A stretch of 64,000 nt of DNA from Chitinophaga sp. sic0106 (GTDB taxonomy: Bacteria > Bacteroidota > Bacteroidia > Chitinophagales > Chitinophagaceae): contig NZ_JAHUWJ010000012.1 of assembly GCF_019219075.1 (NCBI RefSeq), positions 62,001 to 126,000 on the forward strand, written 5' to 3'. The translations under genes and the position numbers were made by a program. This document shows positions 46,524 through 55,250 of the stretch, one piece after another (the stretch's first letter is position 1; each line of letters starts with the position of its first letter). Under the pieces are notes generated by a model, which had not been told where the DNA came from, did not search any database, and worked only from the letters and a program-made list of their open reading frames with translations.

Positions 46524-48050
46524 ATGGAAGATATATTAAAATCATTCGGTATCACCGGTAAGCAAAGCGGTGTAAGTACCGGCATACACTGGCTGCCAGG
46601 TGGAGGCGCAGAAATCACCTCTGTTTCCCCTGTGGACGGCAAGGAAATCGCCACCATCAAAGGCGCCAGCAAAGAAGATTATGATGCTGTAGTAGTTACG
46701 GCACATGAAGCATTTAAAACCTGGCGGCAGTGGCCTGCACCCCGCCGTGGCGAGATAGTACGCCAGATCGGTGAAGCCCTGCGCAAACATAAACACGACC
46801 TGGGCCGGCTCGTGTCGTACGAAATGGGCAAGAGCCTGCAGGAAGGCTTCGGAGAAGTACAGGAAATGATTGATATCTGCGACTTTGCTGTGGGATTGTC
46901 GCGACAACTACACGGCTTAACCATGCATTCCGAAAGGCCCGGCCACCGCATGTATGAGCAGTGGCATCCCCTGGGAATCACCGGTATTATTTCCGCGTTT
47001 AACTTCCCGGTAGCCGTATGGAGCTGGAACTCCATGCTGGCATGGGTTTGCGGAAACGTGTGTATCTGGAAACCTTCTGAAAAAACACCAGTGACGGCGC
47101 TGGTTTGTCAACGTATAGTCGAAACCGTATTTGCTGCCAACGATGTACCGGAAGGCGTTTGCAACCTCGTGATCGGCGGCCGTGAAACCGGCGAATGGCT
47201 GTCGGCAGATCCACGCGTACCACTGATCTCTGCCACAGGCTCCACCCGTATGGGTAAAGAGGTAGCTGCCACCGTAGGGGCGCGACTCGGCAAATCCATC
47301 CTGGAGCTGGGTGGTAACAACGCGATCATTATATCTGAACATGCCGACCTGGATATGTCCCTGATTGGGGCCGTGTTTGGGGCAGTAGGTACCGCTGGCC
47401 AGCGCTGCACCAGCACCAGGCGCCTGATCATTCATGAAAAAGTATATGATGCGTTTGTAGCGCGACTGGTAAAGGCTTATTCCCAGCTGCGTATCGGCAA
47501 TCCGCTGGATGAAAACAACCACGTAGGTCCGCTGATCGATAAGGACGCGGTGAATGCTTACCTGAAAAGTATTGCACAGATCAACGCCCAGGGAGGTAAA
47601 TTCCTTGTGGAAGGCGGCGTGCTTGAGGGTCCGGGATATGAAACCGGTTGCTATGTGAAGCCCTGCATTGCCGAAGTACAAAACCACTTCGCCATTGTAC
47701 AGCATGAAACATTTGCACCTATCCTGTATGTAATGAAGTACCAGACGCTGAAAGAAGGTATCGCCTTCCAGAATGATGTACCACAGGGCCTCTCCTCCGC
47801 TATCATGACGCTGAACCTCCGTGAGGCCGAAGAATTTTTATCTGCTGCCGGCTCCGACTGCGGTATTGCCAACGTTAATATCGGTACCAGCGGTGCGGAA
47901 ATCGGTGGTGCATTTGGCGGCGAAAAAGAAACGGGTGGTGGTCGTGAAAGCGGCTCAGATGCCTGGAAAGCGTATATGCGCAGACAAACAAATACCATCA
48001 ACTACTCTACCAAACTGCCATTGGCACAAGGTATCAAGTTCGATCTATAA
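46524..48050 (+). CDS. 2-aminoadipate-6-semialdehyde dehydrogenase (ALDH7/antiquitin type)
   Basis: 508 residues from the ATG at 46524; a longer in-frame start at 46299 lies inside the previous gene. ALDH fold with ISAFNFPVAVWSWN (cofactor loop), WKPSEKTPVTAL, SATGSTRMGKEV, the general-base Glu in LELGGNNAII, and the catalytic Cys in GQRCTSTRRLI. The ELGGNNAII and GQRCTSTRR forms are those of the antiquitin branch, which oxidises 2-aminoadipate semialdehyde to 2-aminoadipate. Gap to the previous gene is 22 bases, so it is the last gene of the operon. Terminator follows at 48076. Confidence 0.93.
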   Translation: MEDILKSFGITGKQSGVSTGIHWLPGGGAEITSVSPVDGKEIATIKGASKEDYDAVVVTAHEAFKTWRQWPAPRRGEIVRQIGEALRKHKHDLGRLVSYEMGKSLQEGFGEVQEMIDICDFAVGLSRQLHGLTMHSERPGHRMYEQWHPLGITGIISAFNFPVAVWSWNSMLAWVCGNVCIWKPSEKTPVTALVCQRIVETVFAANDVPEGVCNLVIGGRETGEWLSADPRVPLISATGSTRMGKEVAATVGARLGKSILELGGNNAIIISEHADLDMSLIGAVFGAVGTAGQRCTSTRRLIIHEKVYDAFVARLVKAYSQLRIGNPLDENNHVGPLIDKDAVNAYLKSIAQINAQGGKFLVEGGVLEGPGYETGCYVKPCIAEVQNHFAIVQHETFAPILYVMKYQTLKEGIAFQNDVPQGLSSAIMTLNLREAEEFLSAAGSDCGIANVNIGTSGAEIGGAFGGEKETGGGRESGSDAWKAYMRRQTNTINYSTKLPLAQGIKFDL

Positions 48051-48075
48051 AGTATTAGTGGAATCCTTTTTCTCC

Positions 48076-48103
48076 AGCTCCGACGCTTTGCGTCGGAGCT
48101 TTT
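48076..48103 (+). terminator. Terminator of the lysine catabolism operon
   Basis: AGCTCCGACGC and its exact complement (48076-48086 and 48090-48100) around TTT, followed by TTTT ending at 48103. A T-run on the left side as well. Confidence 0.92.
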
Positions 48104-48614
48104 AATTTCATTTCAGGAGGTTACTGCCCGATCAGATTACTAAAAGCGGTTGATAAATCGTTGACTTACCCCGGCCAGTGTGACCCGGCTCCCGTGGTAA
48201 ACGTTTCTCTACATACATCAACGTCGCATGATTTTCAAAAATAGTAGCGAGGCTAGAGAACCCCGCTTTTCGTTAAACGGAAACCATGCTTATGAGAAAA
48301 ATATCTGATAGCAGGGACGCTATCATATACTCTTCAGACCATAAATATGATACTAATTTTTGAATATTCATATTCAACGTTTGTGCTACGACAGTAATCC
48401 TTCTGTAACTGAAAAGCGTTTACATAAGCATTCAAATATTATTTTAACAAAAATTATAATATATATTAGCTTATTAATATAAATATTCAGCTAAGATTAT
48501 AACCAGTCAACTAGTTAGTTGCGCGTTTATCATTAAATTTTAATGTTATACCGCTTTTTCCATACCTTTAACCTATCTAGTTTATTTTACTCTTATATCG
48601 GGAAAATGTTGGAC
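48104..48614. other. AT-rich gene-free region upstream of the subtilase gene
   Basis: About 510 bases with no supported gene, strongly AT-rich from 48340 to 48560. TAAATTTT just before 48541 is one base off TAnnTTTG with no fitting -33 element. In-frame ATGs at 48543 and 48606 could lengthen the subtilase but would place a signal peptide inside the protein. Confidence 0.5.
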
Positions 48615-50312
48615 ATGAAATCGTTTAGTCGGGAGATAGCAGTCGCGGTGGTATGTGTAGCGATGACGACTGCGCTGAATACCAAAACCATTGCGCAAAG
48701 CAAAACCCCAGTGCCTAAAAACTGGCAATTATTAAGTTACGATACGGACTCTGTTTATGGCACAGCTACGGAAAAAGCCTACAAACAACTGCTGCAGGGC
48801 AAAAAGAGTACGCCAGTGATTGTGGCGGTGATCGATTCGGGGATTGATACCCTCCATGAAGACCTCAAGCCTATCCTGTGGACCAACCGCAAGGAAATTC
48901 CCAACAACGGGAAAGACGATGATGGCAACGGCTACATCGATGATATCCATGGCTGGAACTTTCTGGGAGGTAAAGACGGCAGCAGTCTCAAAGAGGACTC
49001 TGACGAAGCTACCCGGGAATACTACCGTTACAAACAATTGTACATCAACCCGGACTCAGCCCTGAGCAAGGACTCCAAGGAGTATGAGTACTGGCAGCGC
49101 CTGCAGGCTAAAGTGGAAAAGCCTTCCTCTCAATACAAGGTTTCCTACAAAACAATGTCTAAACTGCAGGACAACCTGAACAAATGTGCTACCATACTGA
49201 AAAACTACCTCGGTAAGGAAGATTTCAATGTGGCTCAACTGGACAGCATTCAAACCACCAGCCAGGATGTACTGCTGGCGCGCAACTTCGTATCCCGCCT
49301 GCTGAAATCCTCCGGTGATGATATGCCAGATAGTTTCAACGAATTCAAATCGGAGTTCGATGAATACATCAGCGAAATCAAGCGCAAGGCAGAAAGTACA
49401 GACGTTCAGCCAAACGCAAACAGAGAAAGGATCGTAGGTGATAAATTTGAAGACATCACCGATGTTAAATATGGCAACAACGACGTAATGGGCAAATTCG
49501 GTTTCCACGGCACCCACGTTTCAGGTATCATCGCGGCAGTGCGCAACAACGGCGCAGGCATGGACGGTGTAGCCGACAACGTTAGGATAATGGCAGTGAA
49601 AGCAGTACCAGACGGCGATGAGCGCGATAAAGATGTGGCACTGGCTATCCGCTATGCGGTGGACAATGGCGCACAAATCATCAATATGAGCTTCGGTAAA
49701 GGCTTCTCCCCTCACAAAGCCTGGGTGGACGATGCCGTAAAATATGCAGAAGAAAAAGGAGTACTCCTCGTTCATGCTGCCGGCAACGACGGTCAGAATA
49801 ACGACTCCGTACCCAACTACCCTAACCCTTACTATCTCACCGGCGGTAAAGCCAGCAACTTCATTACTGTAGGCGCTAACAGTACCGGCAGAGGCAAGGA
49901 TAAGGTAGCCAGCTTTTCTAATTACGGAAAAGAAGGAGTAGACTTATTTGCACCAGGGGTACAGATCTATTCTACCATTCCGGGTGGCAATACCTACGGC
50001 GCTGCAAGTGGTACCAGTATGGCATCTCCGGTGGTGGCAGGTGTAGCGGCACTCGTGCTCTCCTACTACCCTGATCTGACTGCAAAACAATTAAAATACA
50101 TCCTGGAAAAAAGTGCTACCCCATTGCCTGATGGCAGTGTGATGGTAAACAAACCAGGTGCTGATGACACAGAGGTTCCTTTCGCGGATTTATCCGTAAC
50201 TGGTGGCCTGGTTAATAGCTACGAGGCACTGAAACTCGCTGCTACTGTTAAAGGGGAGCGTGTACAGCCCAAAAAGTCAAAGGCTAAAATGAAGCCGGTT
50301 AAGAAGAATTAA
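48615..50312 (+). CDS. Secreted S8 family subtilisin-like protease
   Basis: 565 residues. Start at 48615 gives a signal peptide (MKSFSREIAVAVVCVAMTTALN...AQS); the ATG at 48606 is three codons longer. Catalytic triad: Asp74 in VIDSGID, His298 in FHGTHVSG, Ser468 in GTSMASP, with the oxyanion Asn in AAGNDGQ. About 220 residues separate Asp from His, against 30-40 in subtilisin. The insert is highly charged, mostly helical and includes a Ca-like DDDGNGYIDD segment right after the Asp motif. There is no type IX sorting domain; the C-terminus is a Lys-rich tail. Probably periplasmic or cell-surface. Confidence 0.95.
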   Translation: MKSFSREIAVAVVCVAMTTALNTKTIAQSKTPVPKNWQLLSYDTDSVYGTATEKAYKQLLQGKKSTPVIVAVIDSGIDTLHEDLKPILWTNRKEIPNNGKDDDGNGYIDDIHGWNFLGGKDGSSLKEDSDEATREYYRYKQLYINPDSALSKDSKEYEYWQRLQAKVEKPSSQYKVSYKTMSKLQDNLNKCATILKNYLGKEDFNVAQLDSIQTTSQDVLLARNFVSRLLKSSGDDMPDSFNEFKSEFDEYISEIKRKAESTDVQPNANRERIVGDKFEDITDVKYGNNDVMGKFGFHGTHVSGIIAAVRNNGAGMDGVADNVRIMAVKAVPDGDERDKDVALAIRYAVDNGAQIINMSFGKGFSPHKAWVDDAVKYAEEKGVLLVHAAGNDGQNNDSVPNYPNPYYLTGGKASNFITVGANSTGRGKDKVASFSNYGKEGVDLFAPGVQIYSTIPGGNTYGAASGTSMASPVVAGVAALVLSYYPDLTAKQLKYILEKSATPLPDGSVMVNKPGADDTEVPFADLSVTGGLVNSYEALKLAATVKGERVQPKKSKAKMKPVKKN

Positions 50313-50326
50313 TTAGTTACAAGCAT

Positions 50327-50364
50327 AAAAAAAAGACCGGGCGCGATGCGTCCGGTCTTTTTTT
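50327..50364. terminator. Bidirectional terminator
   Basis: GACCGG and CCGGTC extended by an A-run (50327-50334) and a T-run (50358-50364) form a stem of about 13 base pairs with an 11-base loop. It can serve the subtilase gene and the convergent DUF4870 gene. Confidence 0.9.
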
Positions 50365-50417
50365 ATGAGTTATTGTGGCGCCGCACATCGACTGGCCATT
50401 ACGTATAAATTATTGTA

Positions 50418-50496
50418 GAGCCGCAATGCTTGCGGCTCGTCGCCCTAATCCTGTTGCTTAACGGGTTTTAAGCGAGGAGCCGGAAGCATTCCGGCT
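50418..50496. repeat. Pair of short GC-rich palindromes
   Basis: GAGCCGCAA / TTGCGGCTC around TGC at 50418-50438, and AGCCGGAA / TTCCGGCT around GCA at 50478-50496. The first is preceded by TTATTGTAGAGCCGCA, a near copy of TTATTGTGGCGCCGCA about 45 bases upstream. No T-run follows either one. Confidence 0.7.
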
Positions 50497-50504
50497 TTAC
50501 GATA

Positions 50505-50924
50505 TTATTTCACTAACCGCAAACACAGCGGATAACGATAATGCTCTCCTTTGTTAACCGCCACAGCAGCCAGGATAGAGAAAACCAGGTTAAACAGTTT
50601 CAACAGAGAGTATAGTCCCAGCCAGCTAAAACCAATGCGTGTAAAATTGAAATGGCCGTTAAATATACCTGTTCCGATAGCCCAGATGCCGGAGGTAATA
50701 CCACCGATGATCATCACTGCCGCAGAGGCAAGACTAATCGTAATCTGGAAGTTCAGCGCTTCCTTTCCTTCTGTTTCCACAAAGGCGGAATCATGACGTT
50801 TGATCAGCCATAAAACCAGTACCAGCACTATATTTCCTGCCCATCCCCAGTTAAGGAAGATGTAGGCAAATACGCCGGCAATATGTAACAGGGTGGCCCA
50901 GGTTCTTTCGTCTCTTTCGTTCAT
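50505..50924 (-). CDS. DUF4870 (Tic20-like) membrane protein
   Basis: 139 residues with four predicted membrane helices. It opens with RTWATLLHIAGVFAYIF and has LVLWLIKRHDSAFVETEGKEALNFQIT, the hallmark of DUF4870. The molecular role of this small family is not known. It lies between the subtilase (convergent) and rnpB (same strand, 71 bases upstream). Confidence 0.92.
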   Translation of the reverse strand: MNERDERTWATLLHIAGVFAYIFLNWGWAGNIVLVLVLWLIKRHDSAFVETEGKEALNFQITISLASAAVMIIGGITSGIWAIGTGIFNGHFNFTRIGFSWLGLYSLLKLFNLVFSILAAVAVNKGEHYRYPLCLRLVK

Positions 50925-50995
50925 AGTTGAGGATTATAAATTTAGGAAGAAGTTAAAGGCTAATGCTGTAAAATCCAAGCAGTGAAGAAGAAAAA

Positions 50996-51359
50996 CTACA
51001 AACCTGTAAGCCGGATTCTGTGAACTCCGGCAAGCCGGAGAACTGCTATCATTTATCTACGACGATGTTCACACACCGCCTGTATCTGCCTACCCTCGGT
51101 CATCGGGCGAGCAGCCCTCAAGCAACCGTATACATGGCATTTCAGCACGCAAGGTTTACCCGCATAAACAGTTACCTGCCTATACCGTGGGCGCTTACCC
51201 CACATTTTCACCCTTACCGGTTGCCCGGCGGTCATTTTCTGTGGCACTTGCTGTCCTGTTCCTGCGAACAGGCCCACCCGTTAGGTGGTGCGTTGCTCTG
51301 CGCTGTCCAGACTTTCCTTCTTTCAGCTCAAGTCTGAAAGACGATAGCACGGTTTGTAG
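50996..51359 (-). ncRNA. rnpB: RNase P RNA
   Basis: Catalytic RNA that trims tRNA 5' ends. On the minus strand the 5' end pairs with the 3' end (CTACAAACC at 50996-51004 against GGTTTGTAG at 51351-51359, helix P1). Near the 5' end is GAAGGAAAGTCTGGACAGCG (CR-I region), then GGTAAGGGTGAAAATGTGGG-like core sequence in the middle, and near the 3' end ACAGAATCCGGCTTACAG, the CR-V hallmark. Length about 364, normal for type A RNA. A TAnnTTTG promoter ends 7 bases before the 5' end. The protein-like frames over this region are spurious. Confidence 0.97.
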
Positions 51360-51366
51360 TTGACGG

Positions 51367-51374
51367 CAAAGGTA
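51367..51374 (-). promoter_or_regulatory. rnpB promoter -7 element
   Basis: On the minus strand TACCTTTG, an exact TAnnTTTG. It ends at 51367, so transcription should begin near 51360, which agrees with the 5' end of RNase P RNA inferred independently from helix P1. The -33 element is not clear. Confidence 0.75.
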
Positions 51375-51472
51375 AGGAAAAGATTGATCAAACCATTAAC
51401 AGAAAAGGGATTGAGACTTTTATTAGCCCCAATCCCTTACCAGTATTGACTTCTATAATATAAAGTAAATTA

Positions 51473-52546
51473 CTATCTGAAATTTATCTCCGTAGCCCCA
51501 TAGCCATAACGGGCATTGTACTGATTCACAAAGTTGGCCACTTCCGGCGTCTGGCGCAGGATCGCATGAATTTCATCTTTAAGCTTTCCTTTTCCAATAC
51601 CATGTATTACCACCATATGATGCTGTTTGTGCGTGATAGCCAGATCGAGGTAACGTTGAAACTCATTCAGCTGAATAGCCAGGATAGCAATGTTACTAAG
51701 TCCTTTCCAGTTCTTTTCGAGTTTCTCTATGTGCAGGTCCACTTCATGTTTTGGTTCCAGGGCGGCTTCCGGCTGCAGTTGGATCTTACTCAGCAAGCTG
51801 GCCATGGTACCTGTACCTACAATCTTGTTGTTTCCCGGCTTTTTACCAGGAACACCGGCCGACGTTGTGGCGGCGGGTGCCGGCGGTGGCGTTTCAGCGG
51901 ATTTATCAGGATACTTATCGAACAGCGGAATGGTAAGCGTGGCTTCTGCTTTGGTACGCAGGTCCTCCAGCTGGCTAAACATCTGCTTGGCTTTTATCTT
52001 CCAGGTTTTTTTGACCGAAGATGCCAGGTTCGGCTGCTGATCTTTCAGCACAAAGGTAAACTCGAAGCGGGGGTTGTCGTTCAGCGATTCAAAATGCAGA
52101 TCCGTCAGGTAAAAGTGATTGTATGGATGGATTTCATTCTTGATCTCCAGCTCCATTTTGTTGGCCAGCCATACCTGGAAATAAAAGCGCATGGCGTTGG
52201 GCGTATCGTTAAACAGATGGAACTTCATCAGCTTGATGGTTTCATCGAAGCCATCATGATGGTACACGGGAAGTACGGAAATGAACATCCCCTTATCTGT
52301 TTTCAGATCTTCGTATTTACTGCGGTTTACTTTGATCTCATCTCCCGGAATCAGCCTGGGTTGCGGTTTCACCAGTTTCTCCTTTGTAAAGCGATGGAAG
52401 TAAGGGAAGTCGATCTGATCCAGGTATACCGGGAAAGAGGTACCTTTTACTTCTATCATCACCATATTATCATTCACGATCTCTACTACAGTTCCTTCTT
52501 CTTTAGAACTGAGCAGCAGAACTTTATCTCCTATTTCGTATTTCAT
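51473..52546 (-). CDS. DUF2027/Smr domain protein
   Basis: 357 residues. The N-terminal part (MKYEIGDKVLLLSSKEEGTV) is an SH3-like DUF2027 domain, then a beta-rich middle domain and a Pro/Ala-rich linker near 215-245. The C-terminal Smr domain has EVDLHIEKL and HGIGKGKLKDEI, the two motifs of MutS2-type nucleases or DNA/RNA binders. Found through Bacteroidota; the role is not established, with possible functions in nucleic acid or ribosome handling. Single gene with its own candidate promoter. Confidence 0.93.
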   Translation of the reverse strand: MKYEIGDKVLLLSSKEEGTVVEIVNDNMVMIEVKGTSFPVYLDQIDFPYFHRFTKEKLVKPQPRLIPGDEIKVNRSKYEDLKTDKGMFISVLPVYHHDGFDETIKLMKFHLFNDTPNAMRFYFQVWLANKMELEIKNEIHPYNHFYLTDLHFESLNDNPRFEFTFVLKDQQPNLASSVKKTWKIKAKQMFSQLEDLRTKAEATLTIPLFDKYPDKSAETPPPAPAATTSAGVPGKKPGNNKIVGTGTMASLLSKIQLQPEAALEPKHEVDLHIEKLEKNWKGLSNIAILAIQLNEFQRYLDLAITHKQHHMVVIHGIGKGKLKDEIHAILRQTPEVANFVNQYNARYGYGATEINFR

Positions 52547-52562
52547 AATTGCATTCTTGACG

Positions 52563-52570
52563 CAAAGCTA
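52563..52570 (-). promoter_or_regulatory. Smr gene promoter -7 element
   Basis: TAGCTTTG on the minus strand, an exact TAnnTTTG, 17 bases before the ATG at 52546. No clear -33 TTTG. Confidence 0.6.
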
Positions 52571-52638
52571 ATTTTTTTCTGGTAAAGATGGAGAAGGAAG
52601 TGAGAATGAGGGGGATCGTGCTTTTTGATTCGGATCTA

Positions 52639-52686
52639 AATGACACCTTCGGTGTCATTGGGGAGGTTCCGCGCTGTGCGCGGGAA
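52639..52686. repeat. Pair of short palindromes
   Basis: AATGACACC / GGTGTCATT around TTC at 52639-52659, and a GC-rich hairpin CCGCGC / GCGCGG around TGT within 52667-52686. They are 7 bases apart. Confidence 0.7.
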
Positions 52687-52882
52687 GGCAGCAGGAAGAA
52701 TTATTTCACAGCATAACTGCAACGACACTCACATTGTGCGAATCCAGGCTGCCCCGGAAGCAACCACAGATAGAATTATTGCATTGAAGATTGGATGAGC
52801 CAATGGCTGGCTGCCACAGACAATAATTGATAAGACAGGGTTAACAAACCCGTCTAACGTGAAGGCCTGTATGAAAACAGCC

Positions 52883-53359
52883 TCAATCTTTGATGCCCGC
52901 AGAATAGTTGCGGCTGTGCTTCTTTTCCGGATGACGGCGCATGTAGTCATCTACTGAAATGGGGCCGCTGCCTTCAATAAGGAAAAGGACCAGCAGAAAC
53001 ATCACAAGGAGTGAAAGGCCTAACACCGGGTAAACATTAAACAGGCCTGTTGGCGACTGAACAAAAATCAGTGCACCCAGCAGAACAGGTAGGTTCAGCG
53101 CTGCCGCGATGCGGGTAAAAAGGCCCATTGTAATGAATAATCCACCTACAGTATGCGCAAATACAATGTAATGCGCGATGCCGACTGACATAGCTGCCAG
53201 CGCAGGGCTTTCATCGATAACACGTACCAGGGCATCTCTGTTTTGAACAAACATGATACCTACGTACATCAGGAAAATACCCAGCGCTATACGGACAACG
53301 CTGAGCCATTTAGGATGATGTGTATCACCCCATTTTTCGATTCGTTGTAGCGTGTTCAT
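52883..53359 (-). CDS. DoxX family membrane protein
   Basis: 158 residues with four membrane helices. VRIALGIFLMYVGIMF starts the domain, and FAHTVGGLFITMGLFTRIAA carries the typical family motif. Members are quinone-related or redox-linked membrane proteins, mostly uncharacterised. The C-terminus is a short charged tail ending NYSAGIKD. It lies 47 bases after the amino acid permease gene on the same strand. Confidence 0.9.
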   Translation of the reverse strand: MNTLQRIEKWGDTHHPKWLSVVRIALGIFLMYVGIMFVQNRDALVRVIDESPALAAMSVGIAHYIVFAHTVGGLFITMGLFTRIAAALNLPVLLGALIFVQSPTGLFNVYPVLGLSLLVMFLLVLFLIEGSGPISVDDYMRRHPEKKHSRNYSAGIKD

Positions 53360-53406
53360 AAAATTGAATTTTATGGATCAAAGAGCTACACTGAAGTTAC
53401 GAATAA

Positions 53407-55032
53407 TTATGATTTCCTGAGCTTACTGTGGGTATAACTGTAAAGGAAATAAATAGCAAGGCCAGCAATAAGCCAAACGGTGAAAACGATCCAGTTTTTG
53501 AGCTCAATTTCTGTCATCAGATAAAAACAGCTGAGCATACCCAAAACCGGTATGAGAGAGAGTTTGCGCAGATAGGAAGCCACAACCATAATCAGTGCTA
53601 CCACCACAAAAAGGAAGAATGGGATATTGTGCTTCCATACGTTCCAGCCATCGGCCAGGGACAGTCGTTCCAGTATTTCTTTATGGAATACCAGGCCGGT
53701 ACCAATTAGCACCATTGGAACAATGTACTGACTGTTGATATACGGCAGGCGGAAGCGCTTTTCAGCGGTTTTTTCCTGCGGAGGCAGCATTAACACACCA
53801 CCACAAACCAGGATAAACGCGAAGAGCGTGCCTATACTGGTCAGGTCTGTTACAATGGTCAGGTTCAGGAATAACGCCGGCACCCCTACGATAATACCAG
53901 TGATGATGGTAGAGAAAGAAGGCGTTTTAAACCGGGGATGGATTTTACTGAATTTCTTTGGCAGCAGCCCGTCGCGGCTCATACTCATCCAGATACGTGG
54001 CTGGCCAATCTGAAACACCAACAGCACGCTGGTGGTGGCGATTACCGCACTCACAGAAATGATGTAGCTGATCCATGGCATGTTTACCTGGTCAAATACG
54101 AAAGCCAGCGGATCGGCCACTTTCAGCTGCGTGAAAGGCACCATACCGGTGAGTACAAAAGAAATGAGGATATATAATACGGTACAAATAATCAGGGAAT
54201 AGATCATGCCCTTGGGCAGGTCGCGCTGCGGATTGGCACATTCCTCAGCAGTGGTACTTACTGCATCAAAACCAATGTAAGCAAAGAATACGGCCGATAC
54301 ACCTTTCAGTACCCCCGAGAAACCATTTGGCATAAATGGCGTCCAGTTGGCCGGGTTTACATAAAAGAACCCTACCACAATCACAAACAGGATCACCAGG
54401 ATCTTGAGGCCCACCATGAAATTGGCACTGCGCTTACTTTCCCGGATGCCTACAAAGGCCAGGTAAGTTACCAGTATCACCACTATAAAGGCAGGAAGAT
54501 TCAGAATAATAGGCAAACCGAAGATATGCGGGGCAGCCGACATGAGTTCGGGTGTAGCACTGTCATAGTTATTAGTCAGCCAGTCCGGAAACCCGAGTCC
54601 TATACCGTTCAGCAGGTTATTGAAATATCCGCTCCAGGATATGGCCACAGCTATATTCCCGATGGCATATTCCAGGATGAGCGACCACCCGATTATCCAG
54701 GCAGCGATTTCACCAAAAGTTACATATGAATACGTATAGGCACTACCCGATACAGGCACCCTGGAGGCAAATTCGGCGTAGCAGAGTGCGGAGAAACCGC
54801 AGGTAATGGCAGTAATGATAAAGAGTACTGATACCCCGGGGCCACCATGAAAAGAGGCTTCCCCAATGGTAGAAAAGATACCGGCACCAATTACGGCAGC
54901 GATACCCATCGCTGTAAGATCCTTCACTTTCAGCACTTTGTGCATTCCGCTTTCATGTCCGTCTCCCAACCCACTGTTGGCATCTCTCAATATTGTTGCG
55001 ATTGATTTTTTGCGAAAAAGCGAATTGGACAT
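53407..55032 (-). CDS. APC family amino acid permease
   Basis: 541 residues, twelve to fourteen membrane helices. Features of the cationic amino acid transporter branch: VKDLTAMGIAAVIGAGIFSTIGEASFHGGPG at the first helix (substrate-binding unwound GAGIF), CYAEFASRVPVSGSAYTYSYV, ILEYAIGNIAVA and FFAYIGFDAVSTTAEECANPQRDLP. It probably exchanges or imports amino acids. Substrate uncertain. Its upstream region carries the palindrome pair at 55162-55236. Confidence 0.93.
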   Translation of the reverse strand: MSNSLFRKKSIATILRDANSGLGDGHESGMHKVLKVKDLTAMGIAAVIGAGIFSTIGEASFHGGPGVSVLFIITAITCGFSALCYAEFASRVPVSGSAYTYSYVTFGEIAAWIIGWSLILEYAIGNIAVAISWSGYFNNLLNGIGLGFPDWLTNNYDSATPELMSAAPHIFGLPIILNLPAFIVVILVTYLAFVGIRESKRSANFMVGLKILVILFVIVVGFFYVNPANWTPFMPNGFSGVLKGVSAVFFAYIGFDAVSTTAEECANPQRDLPKGMIYSLIICTVLYILISFVLTGMVPFTQLKVADPLAFVFDQVNMPWISYIISVSAVIATTSVLLVFQIGQPRIWMSMSRDGLLPKKFSKIHPRFKTPSFSTIITGIIVGVPALFLNLTIVTDLTSIGTLFAFILVCGGVLMLPPQEKTAEKRFRLPYINSQYIVPMVLIGTGLVFHKEILERLSLADGWNVWKHNIPFFLFVVVALIMVVASYLRKLSLIPVLGMLSCFYLMTEIELKNWIVFTVWLIAGLAIYFLYSYTHSKLRKS

Positions 55033-55161
55033 TGGCGAGGATTATTACAGTTTTGGGCGCGAATATATGGGAAAAAGTTATAAAAAATATTTTACAATAC
55101 CTAAAAAGGTGGAAATGATATATCCTGTGGTGGCTGCGCCTACTGTGCGTGGTGGAGCCCA

Positions 55162-55236
55162 AATTTCATTGGAGCCTTCGGCTCAAATGAAATTCGGGTA
55201 TAGCGAAAGGCCGCAGGCCATTCGCTATACCCGAAT
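55162..55236. repeat. Two overlapping palindromes
   Basis: 55162-55194: 15-base arms with one mismatch around TTC. 55192-55236: 21-base arms with one mismatch around GCA. They share ATT at 55192-55194. Located between the polyprenyl synthase stop and the permease start, both minus strand; termination of the first gene is plausible though no T-run follows. Confidence 0.8.
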
Positions 55237-55250
55237 AAGTAAAAGTTGTA

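Larger units (their letters stand above)
52547..52882. other. Intergenic region with promoter and short palindromes
   Basis: 336 bases without a supported gene. It has the Smr gene promoter element at its left end and two hairpins at 52639-52659 and 52667-52686. From 52690 to 52880 I see only a weak inverted repeat near 52862-52882 after the DoxX stop. Confidence 0.6.

Noticed and set aside
46917..47705. 262-codon minus-strand frame within the aldehyde dehydrogenase
   Set aside because: Shadow of a well-supported gene.
51020..51337. Plus-strand protein frame of 105 codons, with a 74-codon minus-strand frame inside it
   Set aside because: Both lie over RNase P RNA, whose conserved ends and P1 pairing are clear.
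52729..52950. 73-codon minus-strand frame downstream of and overlapping DoxX
   Set aside because: Different frame from DoxX, no start context, no family resemblance.
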